From contig JAFTMB010000047.1 in assembly GCA_017452605.1 (NCBI GenBank), positions 1-54,598 of the forward strand: a stretch of DNA of 54,598 bases, written 5' to 3'. The translations under genes and the position numbers were made by a program. The DNA is from Oscillospiraceae bacterium. Its GTDB lineage: Bacteria > Bacillota > Clostridia > Oscillospirales > Oscillospiraceae. The notes below the pieces were generated by a model. It made no database searches. It was not told the origin of the DNA and saw nothing but the letters and a program-made list of their open reading frames with translations. Of this stretch, positions 17,468 to 24,989 are shown piece after piece (within the stretch, counting starts at the first letter, position 1; each line of letters opens with the position of its first letter).

Positions 17468-17593
17468 ATGACCGCCTCCTTGCCAGTGCTTCTAAATTAG
17501 TTATTGAATTTTATTAGCTAATAATTCTGTGACCTCAAGCTTATATGGGAGAATTCTACTAATGAAGTGCTTTGAGTAACCAATAGATGCTGG

Positions 17594-19408
17594 TTAGCTT
17601 TGGCTTTGATTGTCCGGTTTGTCAGCTCTCGACTCCTCACGCTTGGCAAGGTCCATTCGTATGGGACGAGCATGGGCTCCGTATAAACTCAACAAGAATA
17701 TGATAAGACTAACGAAATATAAAGAGGTAACGCTGTTGCCAACCTCGGGTTCAAGCAATCCATGACCGTTTAGATTCCGTAAGTTCTCGCCGGCAGGGTC
17801 GTCCATAATACTTTGGAAAGTGAAGATTAGATTCTCATCATAACACTCAAGCAGTTTTTCGGACTTGAACAAGCTTGAAAGAGGCTTGTATTCCTCAGAT
17901 CCGTCATCTTTCAAAAATGTAACGGTATCACCACAAATTTTAACCAGATTCCTAAAAATGTTTTCTGTTTGGGGTAGGAGGAGATGCATTGCCGCATATA
18001 GGTTTCCATTAAGAGCCATACAAAGGCCTTGTTGGATTATTTCAGCTCGCTTATCAGGAATAATCGCATTATCACGAACCAAAAAATCTAATGCATCTTC
18101 TGTGACCGGTCCGAATTTTTGCATCAACTGGAATGCTATTCTTACGGGAAGAGAATCTACCAATCTCCTTTGCTCAGCAACATATCGCACCATATGCTTT
18201 TTTATAGCATCCGGATTTTCGGAATCAGATGAATCTCTGACTGAGGGAAGTTCCAATACTGATTGCCCCTGTTCGTTCAGTAGACTACTTCGGAACAGTG
18301 ATGTGAAAACATATTTCTCTTGCTTTTCAAGCAGCTCCTTTTTTACATCTTCTATGTGATATATTTTTACAATTCTTCCAAACTGCACAATAGCTTCAGA
18401 AAGCGACAAACCGTCAAATAATTGCTCAACCGCATCATAGGTAGGCTTTAAATCAATCTCAAATTTATGAAAATGCATGTCTTTTATGGCAATCTTCTGC
18501 CACTCTTCTAGCAATTGCCGTAGTTCTAACAACTTTTCCTGATTTATGCCGGCGTATAAGGTGCATGCTTTTTTGAGCATGAACACTGCTCTAAAATAAT
18601 CGTTTTTCTGAGCCAGGGATTTCGCCTGAATTTCGTAGTAATTGGCATACTTACCTTTAAACGCTTTCAGTTCTGCATCATTCTTCAATCTGCTGTATAG
18701 TTTCTCTAGAACAGAGAAAGTTGTGTCAGCAAGGTTTGCGTTGTTGTTGGAAGGGTTCAGATTTTTGCCAGCCAGGATACTAATGATTGAGTCATACTTT
18801 GGCAAATCTTCTTTAGGAGCATCCTTTACTATAAGTCCAAGTAATTTTAGGGAAAGGAACGATGTATCAGAGCCGTTCATTTGCATCAGTTTTTCGTTGA
18901 TTGCAGCTCGGGTCTGTTTGAAACTATCTGACTTGTTACCCATCATAGACGAAATATGATATGCTGAACGAATTTGATCATAGCAGTCAACCCAATGTTC
19001 GGGGTTGAACTGCTTTTGGAATTCATCGACGTATCCTGCCACAGCTATTTTACCATAGCTATTGTCTCTGGTGAGCGACCACACAATGTGAGAAAACTTT
19101 GTGCGAAGATAAGTAGAACCGGTAAGTTGGATTGCATTACGTAGGATATCTAAATCATCTTCTTTAATGTCCTCGGGTGCAAACGACCTGCTTCCATCCT
19201 TCCATATTATAAGTGGACCAAATGTGCGCTCCTTTGACTTATAATACATTGTAGAAGCACCGGCAATAACATCCAGTATATGAGCCTCTGTTTTACTGGG
19301 TGCTTTCTCAGATGCTTCCCGGATAAGGGATATCGAGCCAGTATCGTGATCTTTTATTACAGGATCTACGGAAGCAATAACATCAAGAACGTATTGAGAA
19401 AAATCCAT
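17594..19408 (-). CDS. DUF4209-domain protein with HEPN-type RNxxxHG motif
   Basis: 604 residues. The body is a long, mainly helical region with no recognised catalytic site. Near the C-terminus is NLRNLNGHGLLEP (R544, N545, H549, G550), matching the RNxxxHG motif that defines DUF4209 and resembling the active site of HEPN ribonucleases. A hydrophobic segment (about 561-577) follows, then a basic, polar tail. The family's function is not established. Being cargo between two integrases and upstream of a small partner gene suggests a defence or toxin role, which is inference. The ATG has AAAGGAGG upstream. Codon use is AT-rich relative to the host. Confidence 0.75.
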   Translation of the reverse strand: MDFSQYVLDVIASVDPVIKDHDTGSISLIREASEKAPSKTEAHILDVIAGASTMYYKSKERTFGPLIIWKDGSRSFAPEDIKEDDLDILRNAIQLTGSTYLRTKFSHIVWSLTRDNSYGKIAVAGYVDEFQKQFNPEHWVDCYDQIRSAYHISSMMGNKSDSFKQTRAAINEKLMQMNGSDTSFLSLKLLGLIVKDAPKEDLPKYDSIISILAGKNLNPSNNNANLADTTFSVLEKLYSRLKNDAELKAFKGKYANYYEIQAKSLAQKNDYFRAVFMLKKACTLYAGINQEKLLELRQLLEEWQKIAIKDMHFHKFEIDLKPTYDAVEQLFDGLSLSEAIVQFGRIVKIYHIEDVKKELLEKQEKYVFTSLFRSSLLNEQGQSVLELPSVRDSSDSENPDAIKKHMVRYVAEQRRLVDSLPVRIAFQLMQKFGPVTEDALDFLVRDNAIIPDKRAEIIQQGLCMALNGNLYAAMHLLLPQTENIFRNLVKICGDTVTFLKDDGSEEYKPLSSLFKSEKLLECYDENLIFTFQSIMDDPAGENLRNLNGHGLLEPEVGNSVTSLYFVSLIIFLLSLYGAHARPIRMDLAKREESRADKPDNQSQS

Positions 19409-19579
19409 ACTACGGTCCTCCTTTGCTCTATTTTATTTTTGTGCTGTATTTTCGGTAGAAAGCAACGTTCTTGCTTAATTAGATAACTAAATTAAGCAAG
19501 AATGTCAGGCGGCGAAGAGAGGTTAGCGGTGTGATTAAGACTTTGACTGGCGGTTTGCTTAGGACATTGATGGGGATGA

Positions 19580-20572
19580 TTATACTTTCACATATCTTTG
19601 ATTTCTGCTATTTGGCTTATCTGGAATGGTCATACGGATCAGATTGAGTTCGATTGCCGGATGCAGGTAATTTCTGCGGAAGCCTTCCTTAGACTTCAAA
19701 CCCAGCTTTTCCATTAGTGCCAAACTGGAATAGGGGATATCATATTCCATAGCATCTAACAGCCGTTTGACATATTCCGAAAGCTGTTCACTATCTTCGC
19801 TGAGCTGAACAGAAATATCGTCCAGGATCTTATCAATCTGAGACAGCGTAAATACGATAAATGCTGTGGATTCTCCATCAATGTGGCATTTAGCAATTGC
19901 GTTATAGTAGTCCTCTTGGAATTTTTCTATCTGACTTTCAATGGGGATATATTCGAAAACAGGCTTCCACTTGGAAAGGATTGCGGTATGCCACAATCGT
20001 GCCATTCTTCCGTTGCCGTCAGAGAAGGGGTGGATGAAGACAAATTCATAATGGAATACGCTGCTGAGGATCAACGGATGTATCGTGGCCTTTGATGCAT
20101 TCAGCCATCCAAATAGATCGTCCATGAGTTGATGCACGAACTTAGCTGGTGGTGCCATGAAAATACACTGATCACCGTTAAAGACACCTTCTTCACCACG
20201 GCGAAATTCGCCGGACTCATCCAAAAGGTATTTTGTCATGATGCCATGGAACACTTTCAGGTCTTGGATACTGAAAGGATCAATCTCGGAGAGCTTTTCG
20301 TAGGCAGCGTAAGCGTTTTTAACTTCTTGAATTTCTTTCTGCTCGCCTAGGACGGTTTTGCCGTTGATAACATCTCTAACCTGTCCCAAAGAGAGGGAAT
20401 TAGCTTCGATCCGCAGGGAGGAATGAATTGATTTGATCCGGTTGTTTTTACGCAAATGGGGCTTTGATTCCAGATTGGTGGTGGCCGTGATACGGCCAAC
20501 TTTTTCTGAAATTGACGACACATAGGATAAGATCTCATTTGTAATTGTGAAAGGGGGCTTGTAGTCTTTCAA
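19580..20572 (-). CDS. Fic family protein (class II, self-inhibited)
   Basis: 330 residues. A Fic/DOC AMP-transferase domain carries HPFSDGNGRMARLW from H181, the complete HPFx(D/E)GNGRxxR active site. Upstream, SSLRIEAN (S52, E56) matches the inhibitory-helix motif (S/T)xxxE, so it is expected to be autoinhibited. A C-terminal winged-helix-like region follows. Family members transfer AMP or other groups to target proteins; the target here is unknown. Translation probably starts at TTG 20572, which has GGAGGTG upstream. It is cargo of the lysS-inserted element. Confidence 0.9.
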   Translation of the reverse strand: MKDYKPPFTITNEILSYVSSISEKVGRITATTNLESKPHLRKNNRIKSIHSSLRIEANSLSLGQVRDVINGKTVLGEQKEIQEVKNAYAAYEKLSEIDPFSIQDLKVFHGIMTKYLLDESGEFRRGEEGVFNGDQCIFMAPPAKFVHQLMDDLFGWLNASKATIHPLILSSVFHYEFVFIHPFSDGNGRMARLWHTAILSKWKPVFEYIPIESQIEKFQEDYYNAIAKCHIDGESTAFIVFTLSQIDKILDDISVQLSEDSEQLSEYVKRLLDAMEYDIPYSSLALMEKLGLKSKEGFRRNYLHPAIELNLIRMTIPDKPNSRNQRYVKV

Positions 20573-20756
20573 AATAACACCTCCAACAACTTGCGTACTA
20601 TCTTGCGTACTATCTGCCTTTATTATACACTATAGCAGGCAGAAATCAATCTTAAAATGAAAACTAAATTATTAAAATACGAAGGATTTCTAGCACTTAG
20701 GCTTGACTTTCTGTCTTACAATAATTATAATGTAAGTGTGTGGAGGTGGCAGTGCA

Positions 20757-20924
20757 ATGAGAACTGGAAGACCAAAGATGGAAAATGCGAAAAGGAAGAC
20801 GATTACAATTCGCTTATCGGAGGATCTTTACAAGAAAATCATTGAATACGCTACCGAGCACAAATTGTCAAAGACAGATGTTGCCCTGCAAAGCTTGGAG
20901 AAGTTTTTATCCAAGGAAAAGTAA
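20757..20924 (+). CDS. Small ribbon-helix-helix DNA-binding protein
   Basis: 55 residues. The basic N-terminus RTGRPKMENAKRK is followed by a beta strand and two helices (TITIRLSEDLYKKIIEYA; HKLSKTDVALQSLEKFL), the ribbon-helix-helix pattern of Arc/CopG regulators. ATG 20757 is 10 bases after GGAGG. It is 45 bases upstream of integrase copy 2 and divergent from fic, so it may regulate either, or serve as a recombination accessory factor. Confidence 0.7.
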   Translation: MRTGRPKMENAKRKTITIRLSEDLYKKIIEYATEHKLSKTDVALQSLEKFLSKEK

Positions 20925-20969
20925 GTGCTATGGAATCCTTCTTTATCATTACATAAAGGAGGAAATGAC

Positions 20970-22202
20970 ATGGCAAAAACACGTAGAGATAACCGAGGAA
21001 GGGTACTTAGGAAGGGAGAGGTTCAGAGAGCTTCCGACAAGCGCTATATGTACACTTACACCGACCCGCTGGGACGGCGCAGGTACATATATGCAAATGA
21101 TTTGACAGAGCTTCGTGAAAAGGAAAAGAAACTGATAAAGGACCAGATGGACGGCTTAGATCTGTACGTAGCCGGCAAGGCTACGGTCAATGATACTTTT
21201 GACCGTTATCTTTCAACCAAGTTTCAGCTGAGGGAAACCACTCGCAGCAATTACATCTATATGTACGATAAGTACGTTAGAGAAACTTTCGGTAAAAAGA
21301 AGATCGCAGAAATCAAGTATTCTCATGTCCTGCAGTTTTATCTTCACCTGCTTAACGAAGAAGAGTTGGCACTCAGCACACTGGATGTTATCAACACTTT
21401 ACTGCATCCAACATTTCAGCTGGCAGTACGGGATGAGATCATTCGCAAGAATCCCTCTGACGGTGTGATGAAGGAGATTTGCCGAGAGTCAGATAAAACC
21501 AGAGGAATGCGCAGAGCGCTGACACTTGAGCAGCAGCGGGCATTTATGGGCTATATAGAAAATCACCCGGTTTATTACCATTGGTGGCCCTTGTTCACTG
21601 TGTTGTTGGGCACCGGATGCCGGATTGGTGAGGCTCTTGGATTACGGTGGGATGATCTAGAGTTTGAAAACCGAGTCATCAACATCAACCATAGCATGGT
21701 ATATTACCCGGTGGGCGAATCCCGAACCTCTGTACAGAAAATCTCTAAACCGAAGACCGAGGCTGGCATTCGAACAGTTCCAATGCTTGATATGGTATAC
21801 GATGCCTTTATGTTCGAACGAGAAGAACAAGAAGAGAGCGGTTTCAACCAAACCGTCATTGATGGAATAAGCGGTTTCGTTTTTGTGAATCGGAACGGTG
21901 GCGTGCCTAACCCGCAGACCATTAACCGGACGATCAAACGAATCGCCCATAACTACAATTCGGAAGAGATTGTACAGGCTAAGAAAGAGCACCGCGATCC
22001 AATCATTCTTCCGGACTTCTCTTGCCATCATCTTAGGCATACCTTCTGTACCAGGCTTTGTGAACACGAAACCAATCTGAAAGTGATTCAGGCAATCATG
22101 GGTCATCGTAACATTGAAACGACGATGGACGTGTATGCAGAAGCCACAGAACGCAAGAAGCAACAAACCTTTGAAAACCTGTCGAAACTGGACATCTTCT
22201 AA
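20970..22202 (+). CDS. int: Tyrosine recombinase/integrase (Tn916 family), copy 2
   Basis: 410 residues, the same architecture as copy 1 but clearly diverged: arm-binding domain (YMYTYTDPLGRRRYIYANDL), core-binding domain and catalytic domain. Catalytic residues R (TGCRIGEALGLRW), H-x-x-R (HHLRHTFCTRL), H (MGHRNIETT) and Y (MDVYAEA) are present. ATG 20970 has AAAGGAGG 8 bases upstream. It lies 170 bases before attachment site 2, so it is at the right end of element 1. It could be the enzyme that recognised the lysS site, or a leftover of an older element. Confidence 0.92.
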   Translation: MAKTRRDNRGRVLRKGEVQRASDKRYMYTYTDPLGRRRYIYANDLTELREKEKKLIKDQMDGLDLYVAGKATVNDTFDRYLSTKFQLRETTRSNYIYMYDKYVRETFGKKKIAEIKYSHVLQFYLHLLNEEELALSTLDVINTLLHPTFQLAVRDEIIRKNPSDGVMKEICRESDKTRGMRRALTLEQQRAFMGYIENHPVYYHWWPLFTVLLGTGCRIGEALGLRWDDLEFENRVININHSMVYYPVGESRTSVQKISKPKTEAGIRTVPMLDMVYDAFMFEREEQEESGFNQTVIDGISGFVFVNRNGGVPNPQTINRTIKRIAHNYNSEEIVQAKKEHRDPIILPDFSCHHLRHTFCTRLCEHETNLKVIQAIMGHRNIETTMDVYAEATERKKQQTFENLSKLDIF

Positions 22203-22236
22203 GAAGGGTTCTCAGTGCGTAGGTCTGACAACAAAA

Positions 22237-22355
22237 TCCTGCAATGACAATATGTTGACAACAAAGTTTGCTATCAACCTGATGCAATATGATACGATAT
22301 GACAAAGGGTAAGTGTAGCAAAAGGAGCGATATGAGCGAATATGATGCAGTATGA
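22237..22355 (+). repeat. Repeat-rich right end of element 1
   Basis: TGATGCAATATGA (22280-22292) recurs as TGATGCAGTATGA (22343-22355), and the block contains further ATATGA steps. TCCTGCAATGA (22237-22247) recurs at 24238-24248, near the right end of element 2. These are probably integrase arm-type or accessory sites; inferred from position next to the attachment sites. Confidence 0.5.
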
Positions 22356-22371
22356 CGAGGCTTCAAACCAT

Positions 22372-22388
22372 TTCCCCACGATGAAACC
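22372..22388 (+). repeat. Attachment site 2 (junction of elements 1 and 2)
   Basis: Exact 17-base copy of 15090-15106. Read in the lysS frame it continues as FPTMKPLAE and stop (22399-22401), a second complete LysRS tail with no gene upstream. It fits attR of element 1, made by insertion into the attL of an older element 2. Confidence 0.85.
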
Positions 22389-22406
22389 CCTCGCAGAGTA
22401 ATATTA

Positions 22407-22445
22407 AGCCGAAAACGTTTATTTCTAAGCGTTTTCGGCTTTTTG
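22407..22445 (+). terminator. Terminator after the second lysS-like tail
   Basis: A perfect 11-bp stem (22407-22417 with 22430-22440) followed by TTTT, starting 6 bases after the KPLAE stop. It would have ended lysS when only element 2 was present. Apart from this, attachment site 2 and the flanking repeats, 22203-22665 holds no gene I can support. Confidence 0.85.
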
Positions 22446-22478
22446 TTTATCCAAATTATTGCTTAAAAATGTGGTTTC

Positions 22479-22498
22479 CGACAGATTTACGACGAATG
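22479..22498 (+). repeat. Left copy of a 20-21-base repeat bracketing element 2
   Basis: CGACAGATTTACGACGAATG matches 24184-24204 with one inserted base and one change. The copies are about 90 and 113 bases inside the two ends of element 2, in direct orientation, as expected for arm-type recombinase sites. Confidence 0.5.
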
Positions 22499-22665
22499 AG
22501 CAGGCCAACAGACCTTGGAGATTACGAAAATAATGCGTAGTAAACGCAATGTATCAACATGATTACCGCTTAAATAATAAATAGAACCGAATATATGAAA
22601 ATTGAGATTTTTCATAATTGATATGCTATAATTCAGTAAATGCATTCGTGGAAAGGTCAGATCGT

Positions 22666-23394
22666 ATGTATGCCATAAGGACTGCTAATCTAACTAAAAA
22701 GTATAAGGATATCATTGCGGTAGACCAATTAAATTTGCAGGTTAAAAAAGGCGAATTGTTTTCTCTGCTCGGCGTAAACGGAGCCGGCAAAACAACCACG
22801 ATTAAAATGTTGTCTTGCCTCACACAGCCCACAAGTGGCGATGCTTTTTTGAATGGAAAAAGCATTTGCAAAGATATTGCCGCTGTGAAATCGCTCATAG
22901 CCGTTTCTCCGCAGGAAACTGCGGTTGTACCCGGACTTTCGGTTCGAGAGAACCTTGAACTGATGTGCGGTGTTCACGGTTTTACAAAGGAAAAGCAAAA
23001 AGCGAAAATCGCAGAACTAACCGAACTTCTAGGACTGGAAGCTGTTATCAAGAAAAAAGCGGGCAAACTGTCCGGCGGCTGGCAACGCAGACTTAGTATT
23101 GCAATGGCACTGATCAGCGAACCGAAGATATTGTTTCTTGACGAGCCAACGCTTGGTCTTGATGTGCTTGCTAGAAGCGATCTGTGGGATTTGATTCGTT
23201 CTCTTAAAGGGAAAGTAACCATAATTCTTACAACGCACTATATGGAAGAAGCGGAAGCTTTGTCTGACCGTATCGCTATTATGAAAGACGGCAAACTTCT
23301 TATCTGTGACACTGCTGACAAGATAAAAGCAAGGGCAGGTACAGATGATTTTGAACAAGCATTTATCCATATTGTCAAGGGGGTGGCAAAATGA
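22666..23394 (+). CDS. ABC transporter ATP-binding protein (exporter type)
   Basis: 242 residues, CcmA/DrrA-like ATPase. Walker A is GVNGAGKTTT near residue 37. The signature is LSGGWQRRLSIAMAL, with Trp where most have Gln/Met. Walker B is ILFLDEPTLGLD, and the H-loop TTHYMEEAEALS is typical of drug or lantibiotic-type exporters. ATG 22666 follows GGAAAGG. The next gene overlaps it by 4 bases and encodes the permease. The pair is the only cargo of element 2. Substrate unknown. Confidence 0.92.
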   Translation: MYAIRTANLTKKYKDIIAVDQLNLQVKKGELFSLLGVNGAGKTTTIKMLSCLTQPTSGDAFLNGKSICKDIAAVKSLIAVSPQETAVVPGLSVRENLELMCGVHGFTKEKQKAKIAELTELLGLEAVIKKKAGKLSGGWQRRLSIAMALISEPKILFLDEPTLGLDVLARSDLWDLIRSLKGKVTIILTTHYMEEAEALSDRIAIMKDGKLLICDTADKIKARAGTDDFEQAFIHIVKGVAK

Positions 23395-24122
23395 GAATGC
23401 TCGCGTTTGCAAACAAAAATACAAAAGAAATACTACGAGATCCGCTGACACTTTTCTTTGGACTCGGTTTTCCTCTTGTTTTGATTTTACTGTTAAGCGC
23501 TATACAAGCCAATATCCCCGTAGAGCTGTTTGAAATACAGCATTTAACTCCGGGCATAACGGTTTTCGGCCTGGCATTTATGACATTGTTTTCGGCAACT
23601 ATAATCGCAAAAGACAGAGGCAGTTCGCTATTGCAGCGTTTGTATACAACGCCACTGACTCCAATGGATTACATTCTCGGCTATACGTTGCCAATCATTC
23701 CGATTTCTGTCGCTCAATGCGTTATCTGCTATATTGCTGCAATCTTTCTCGGGCTGGACATTACGGTAAATATTTTATATGCTGTGTTATTTATCATTCC
23801 TGTTTCCATCCTCTACATTGCCTTGGGACTTCTTTGTGGAAGCGTACTGAACGATAAGCAGGTAGGTGGTATCTGCGGTGCGTTGCTAACTAACCTTTCG
23901 GCGTGGCTGTCCGGCGTTTGGTTTGATCTTGACCTTGTAGGAGGTGCTTTTAAGAAGATTGCATATGCACTTCCGTTTGTACACGCAGTAGAGATGGAGC
24001 GGGCTGTGCTTGCAGGTGATTTTACAGGGATTTTCCCGCATCTGTGGTGGGTGATTGGATATGCTACTGTTCTGCTCGTGTTAGCTGTTTTGTTGTTCCT
24101 GCGGCAGATGAAAAAGCAGTAA
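23391..24122 (+). CDS. ABC-2 type permease
   Basis: 243 residues with six predicted membrane helices, ABC-2/DrrB type. It begins KEILRDPLTLFFGLGFPLVLILL, the usual cytoplasmic amphipathic helix and first span. The central AKDRGSSLLQRLYTTPLTPMDYILG is the family's coupling region. Start and ATPase stop overlap (ATGA). It forms an exporter with the preceding ATPase; the substrate cannot be inferred. Confidence 0.9.
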   Translation: MRMLAFANKNTKEILRDPLTLFFGLGFPLVLILLLSAIQANIPVELFEIQHLTPGITVFGLAFMTLFSATIIAKDRGSSLLQRLYTTPLTPMDYILGYTLPIIPISVAQCVICYIAAIFLGLDITVNILYAVLFIIPVSILYIALGLLCGSVLNDKQVGGICGALLTNLSAWLSGVWFDLDLVGGAFKKIAYALPFVHAVEMERAVLAGDFTGIFPHLWWVIGYATVLLVLAVLLFLRQMKKQ

Positions 24123-24183
24123 TTCTTCATATTGGAGAATATGTACTTCATTGTCGTACATAGTAAACACCTTCCTATTTTCA

Positions 24184-24248
24184 CGACAGATTTTACGACA
24201 AATGGGATAAACTTATGCTGTTTTATGACAGGTTATATCCTGCAATGA
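24184..24248 (+). repeat. Right-end repeats of element 2
   Basis: 24184-24204 repeats 22479-22498, and 24238-24248 (TCCTGCAATGA) repeats 22237-22247 at the right end of element 1. This indicates that the right ends of the two elements are related. No gene is seen between 24123 and 24450. Confidence 0.5.
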
Positions 24249-24316
24249 AAACACATTGGGTTAACAAATTAAGGAAAAGACAGCATAAATAAGGTTATAA
24301 GATTTGTCTCGTGGGA

Positions 24317-24333
24317 ATCCCCACCATGAAGCC
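24317..24333 (+). repeat. Attachment site 3 (ancestral lysS 3' end, right junction of element 2)
   Basis: ATCCCCACCATGAAGCC is 14/17 identical to sites 1 and 2. In the lysS frame it reads PTMKPLD and stop (24341-24343), the usual LysRS C-terminus, and is followed 12 bases later by a strong terminator. It is best read as the original chromosomal lysS tail. Confidence 0.8.
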
Positions 24334-24355
24334 TCTGGATTAACAAGCTACATTG

Positions 24356-24386
24356 AAAGGCCTGCGTTTTTACGCAGGCCTTTATT
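24356..24386 (+). terminator. Ancestral lysS terminator, displaced 9.2 kb
   Basis: A perfect 11-bp stem (24356-24366 with 24373-24383) with a T-rich loop and a weak T tail, 12 bases after the relict PTMKPLD stop. No gene ends just upstream today. Confidence 0.8.
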
Positions 24387-24450
24387 TTGCCGCTTTTCTT
24401 TTGACTAAGGATGTGCTATGATAGGAAAAACGAGGAAGAAGGAAGTTTTT

Positions 24451-24948
24451 ATGGAAGAAAAATACATATTCAGAAAAGCTACGCAGCAGGAGATTCCTGC
24501 GGTGTTTGCCCTGATTATGCGCCGGGTGGCGTGGATGGACACGGTGGGAATCCGTCAGTGGAACACCACCAAGTATGACCAGCGGTATCCTCTTGACTAT
24601 TATGAGCGCCGTCGGCAAATGGACGAGCTGTTCGTTTTGGAGGACGGGGAATCGGGAAAAATCCTGAGTGTGGGCGCGCTGTTTCACGATGACGAGCGCT
24701 GGCCTGACCCGGAGTCTGCCTATTATCTGCACCATTTGGCGTCGGATGTGGATGCCAAGGGCACGGGCAGCATCTTTTTAGCGATGGCGGAGCGCTACAC
24801 CGCCAGTCAGGGCAAGCAGTATTTGCGGTTGGATTCCGCTGTTGGCAACAAAACTCTGGAACACTACTATGCCAGCCGCGGCTATGTGGAAGCAGGAACC
24901 TGTGTAGACGGATTGTATCAGGGAATCCTGCGACAGAAAAAACTGTGA
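24451..24948 (+). CDS. GNAT family N-acetyltransferase
   Basis: 165 residues with the GNAT fold: N-terminal IFRKATQQEIPAVFALI, the central beta strands (LSVGALFHDDERW), the acetyl-CoA region around KGTGSIFLAMAERYTASQ, and the C-terminal LEHYYASRGYVEAG. The acceptor substrate is unknown. ATG 24451 follows AGAAGGAAG. It is the first resident gene to the right of the lysS insertions and is ended by a bidirectional terminator shared with the DUF4886-like gene. Confidence 0.85.
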   Translation: MEEKYIFRKATQQEIPAVFALIMRRVAWMDTVGIRQWNTTKYDQRYPLDYYERRRQMDELFVLEDGESGKILSVGALFHDDERWPDPESAYYLHHLASDVDAKGTGSIFLAMAERYTASQGKQYLRLDSAVGNKTLEHYYASRGYVEAGTCVDGLYQGILRQKKL

Positions 24949-24958
24949 TAAAAAAAGA

Positions 24959-24988
24959 AAAGCCGGATTTTATCCGGCTTTCTTTTTA
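24959..24988. terminator. Bidirectional terminator between GNAT gene and lipoprotein copy 1
   Basis: A 10-bp stem (24959-24968 with 24972-24981) flanked by A- and T-runs. Nearly the same stem recurs at 25984-26009 after lipoprotein copy 2. Confidence 0.88.
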
Positions 24989-24989
24989 T

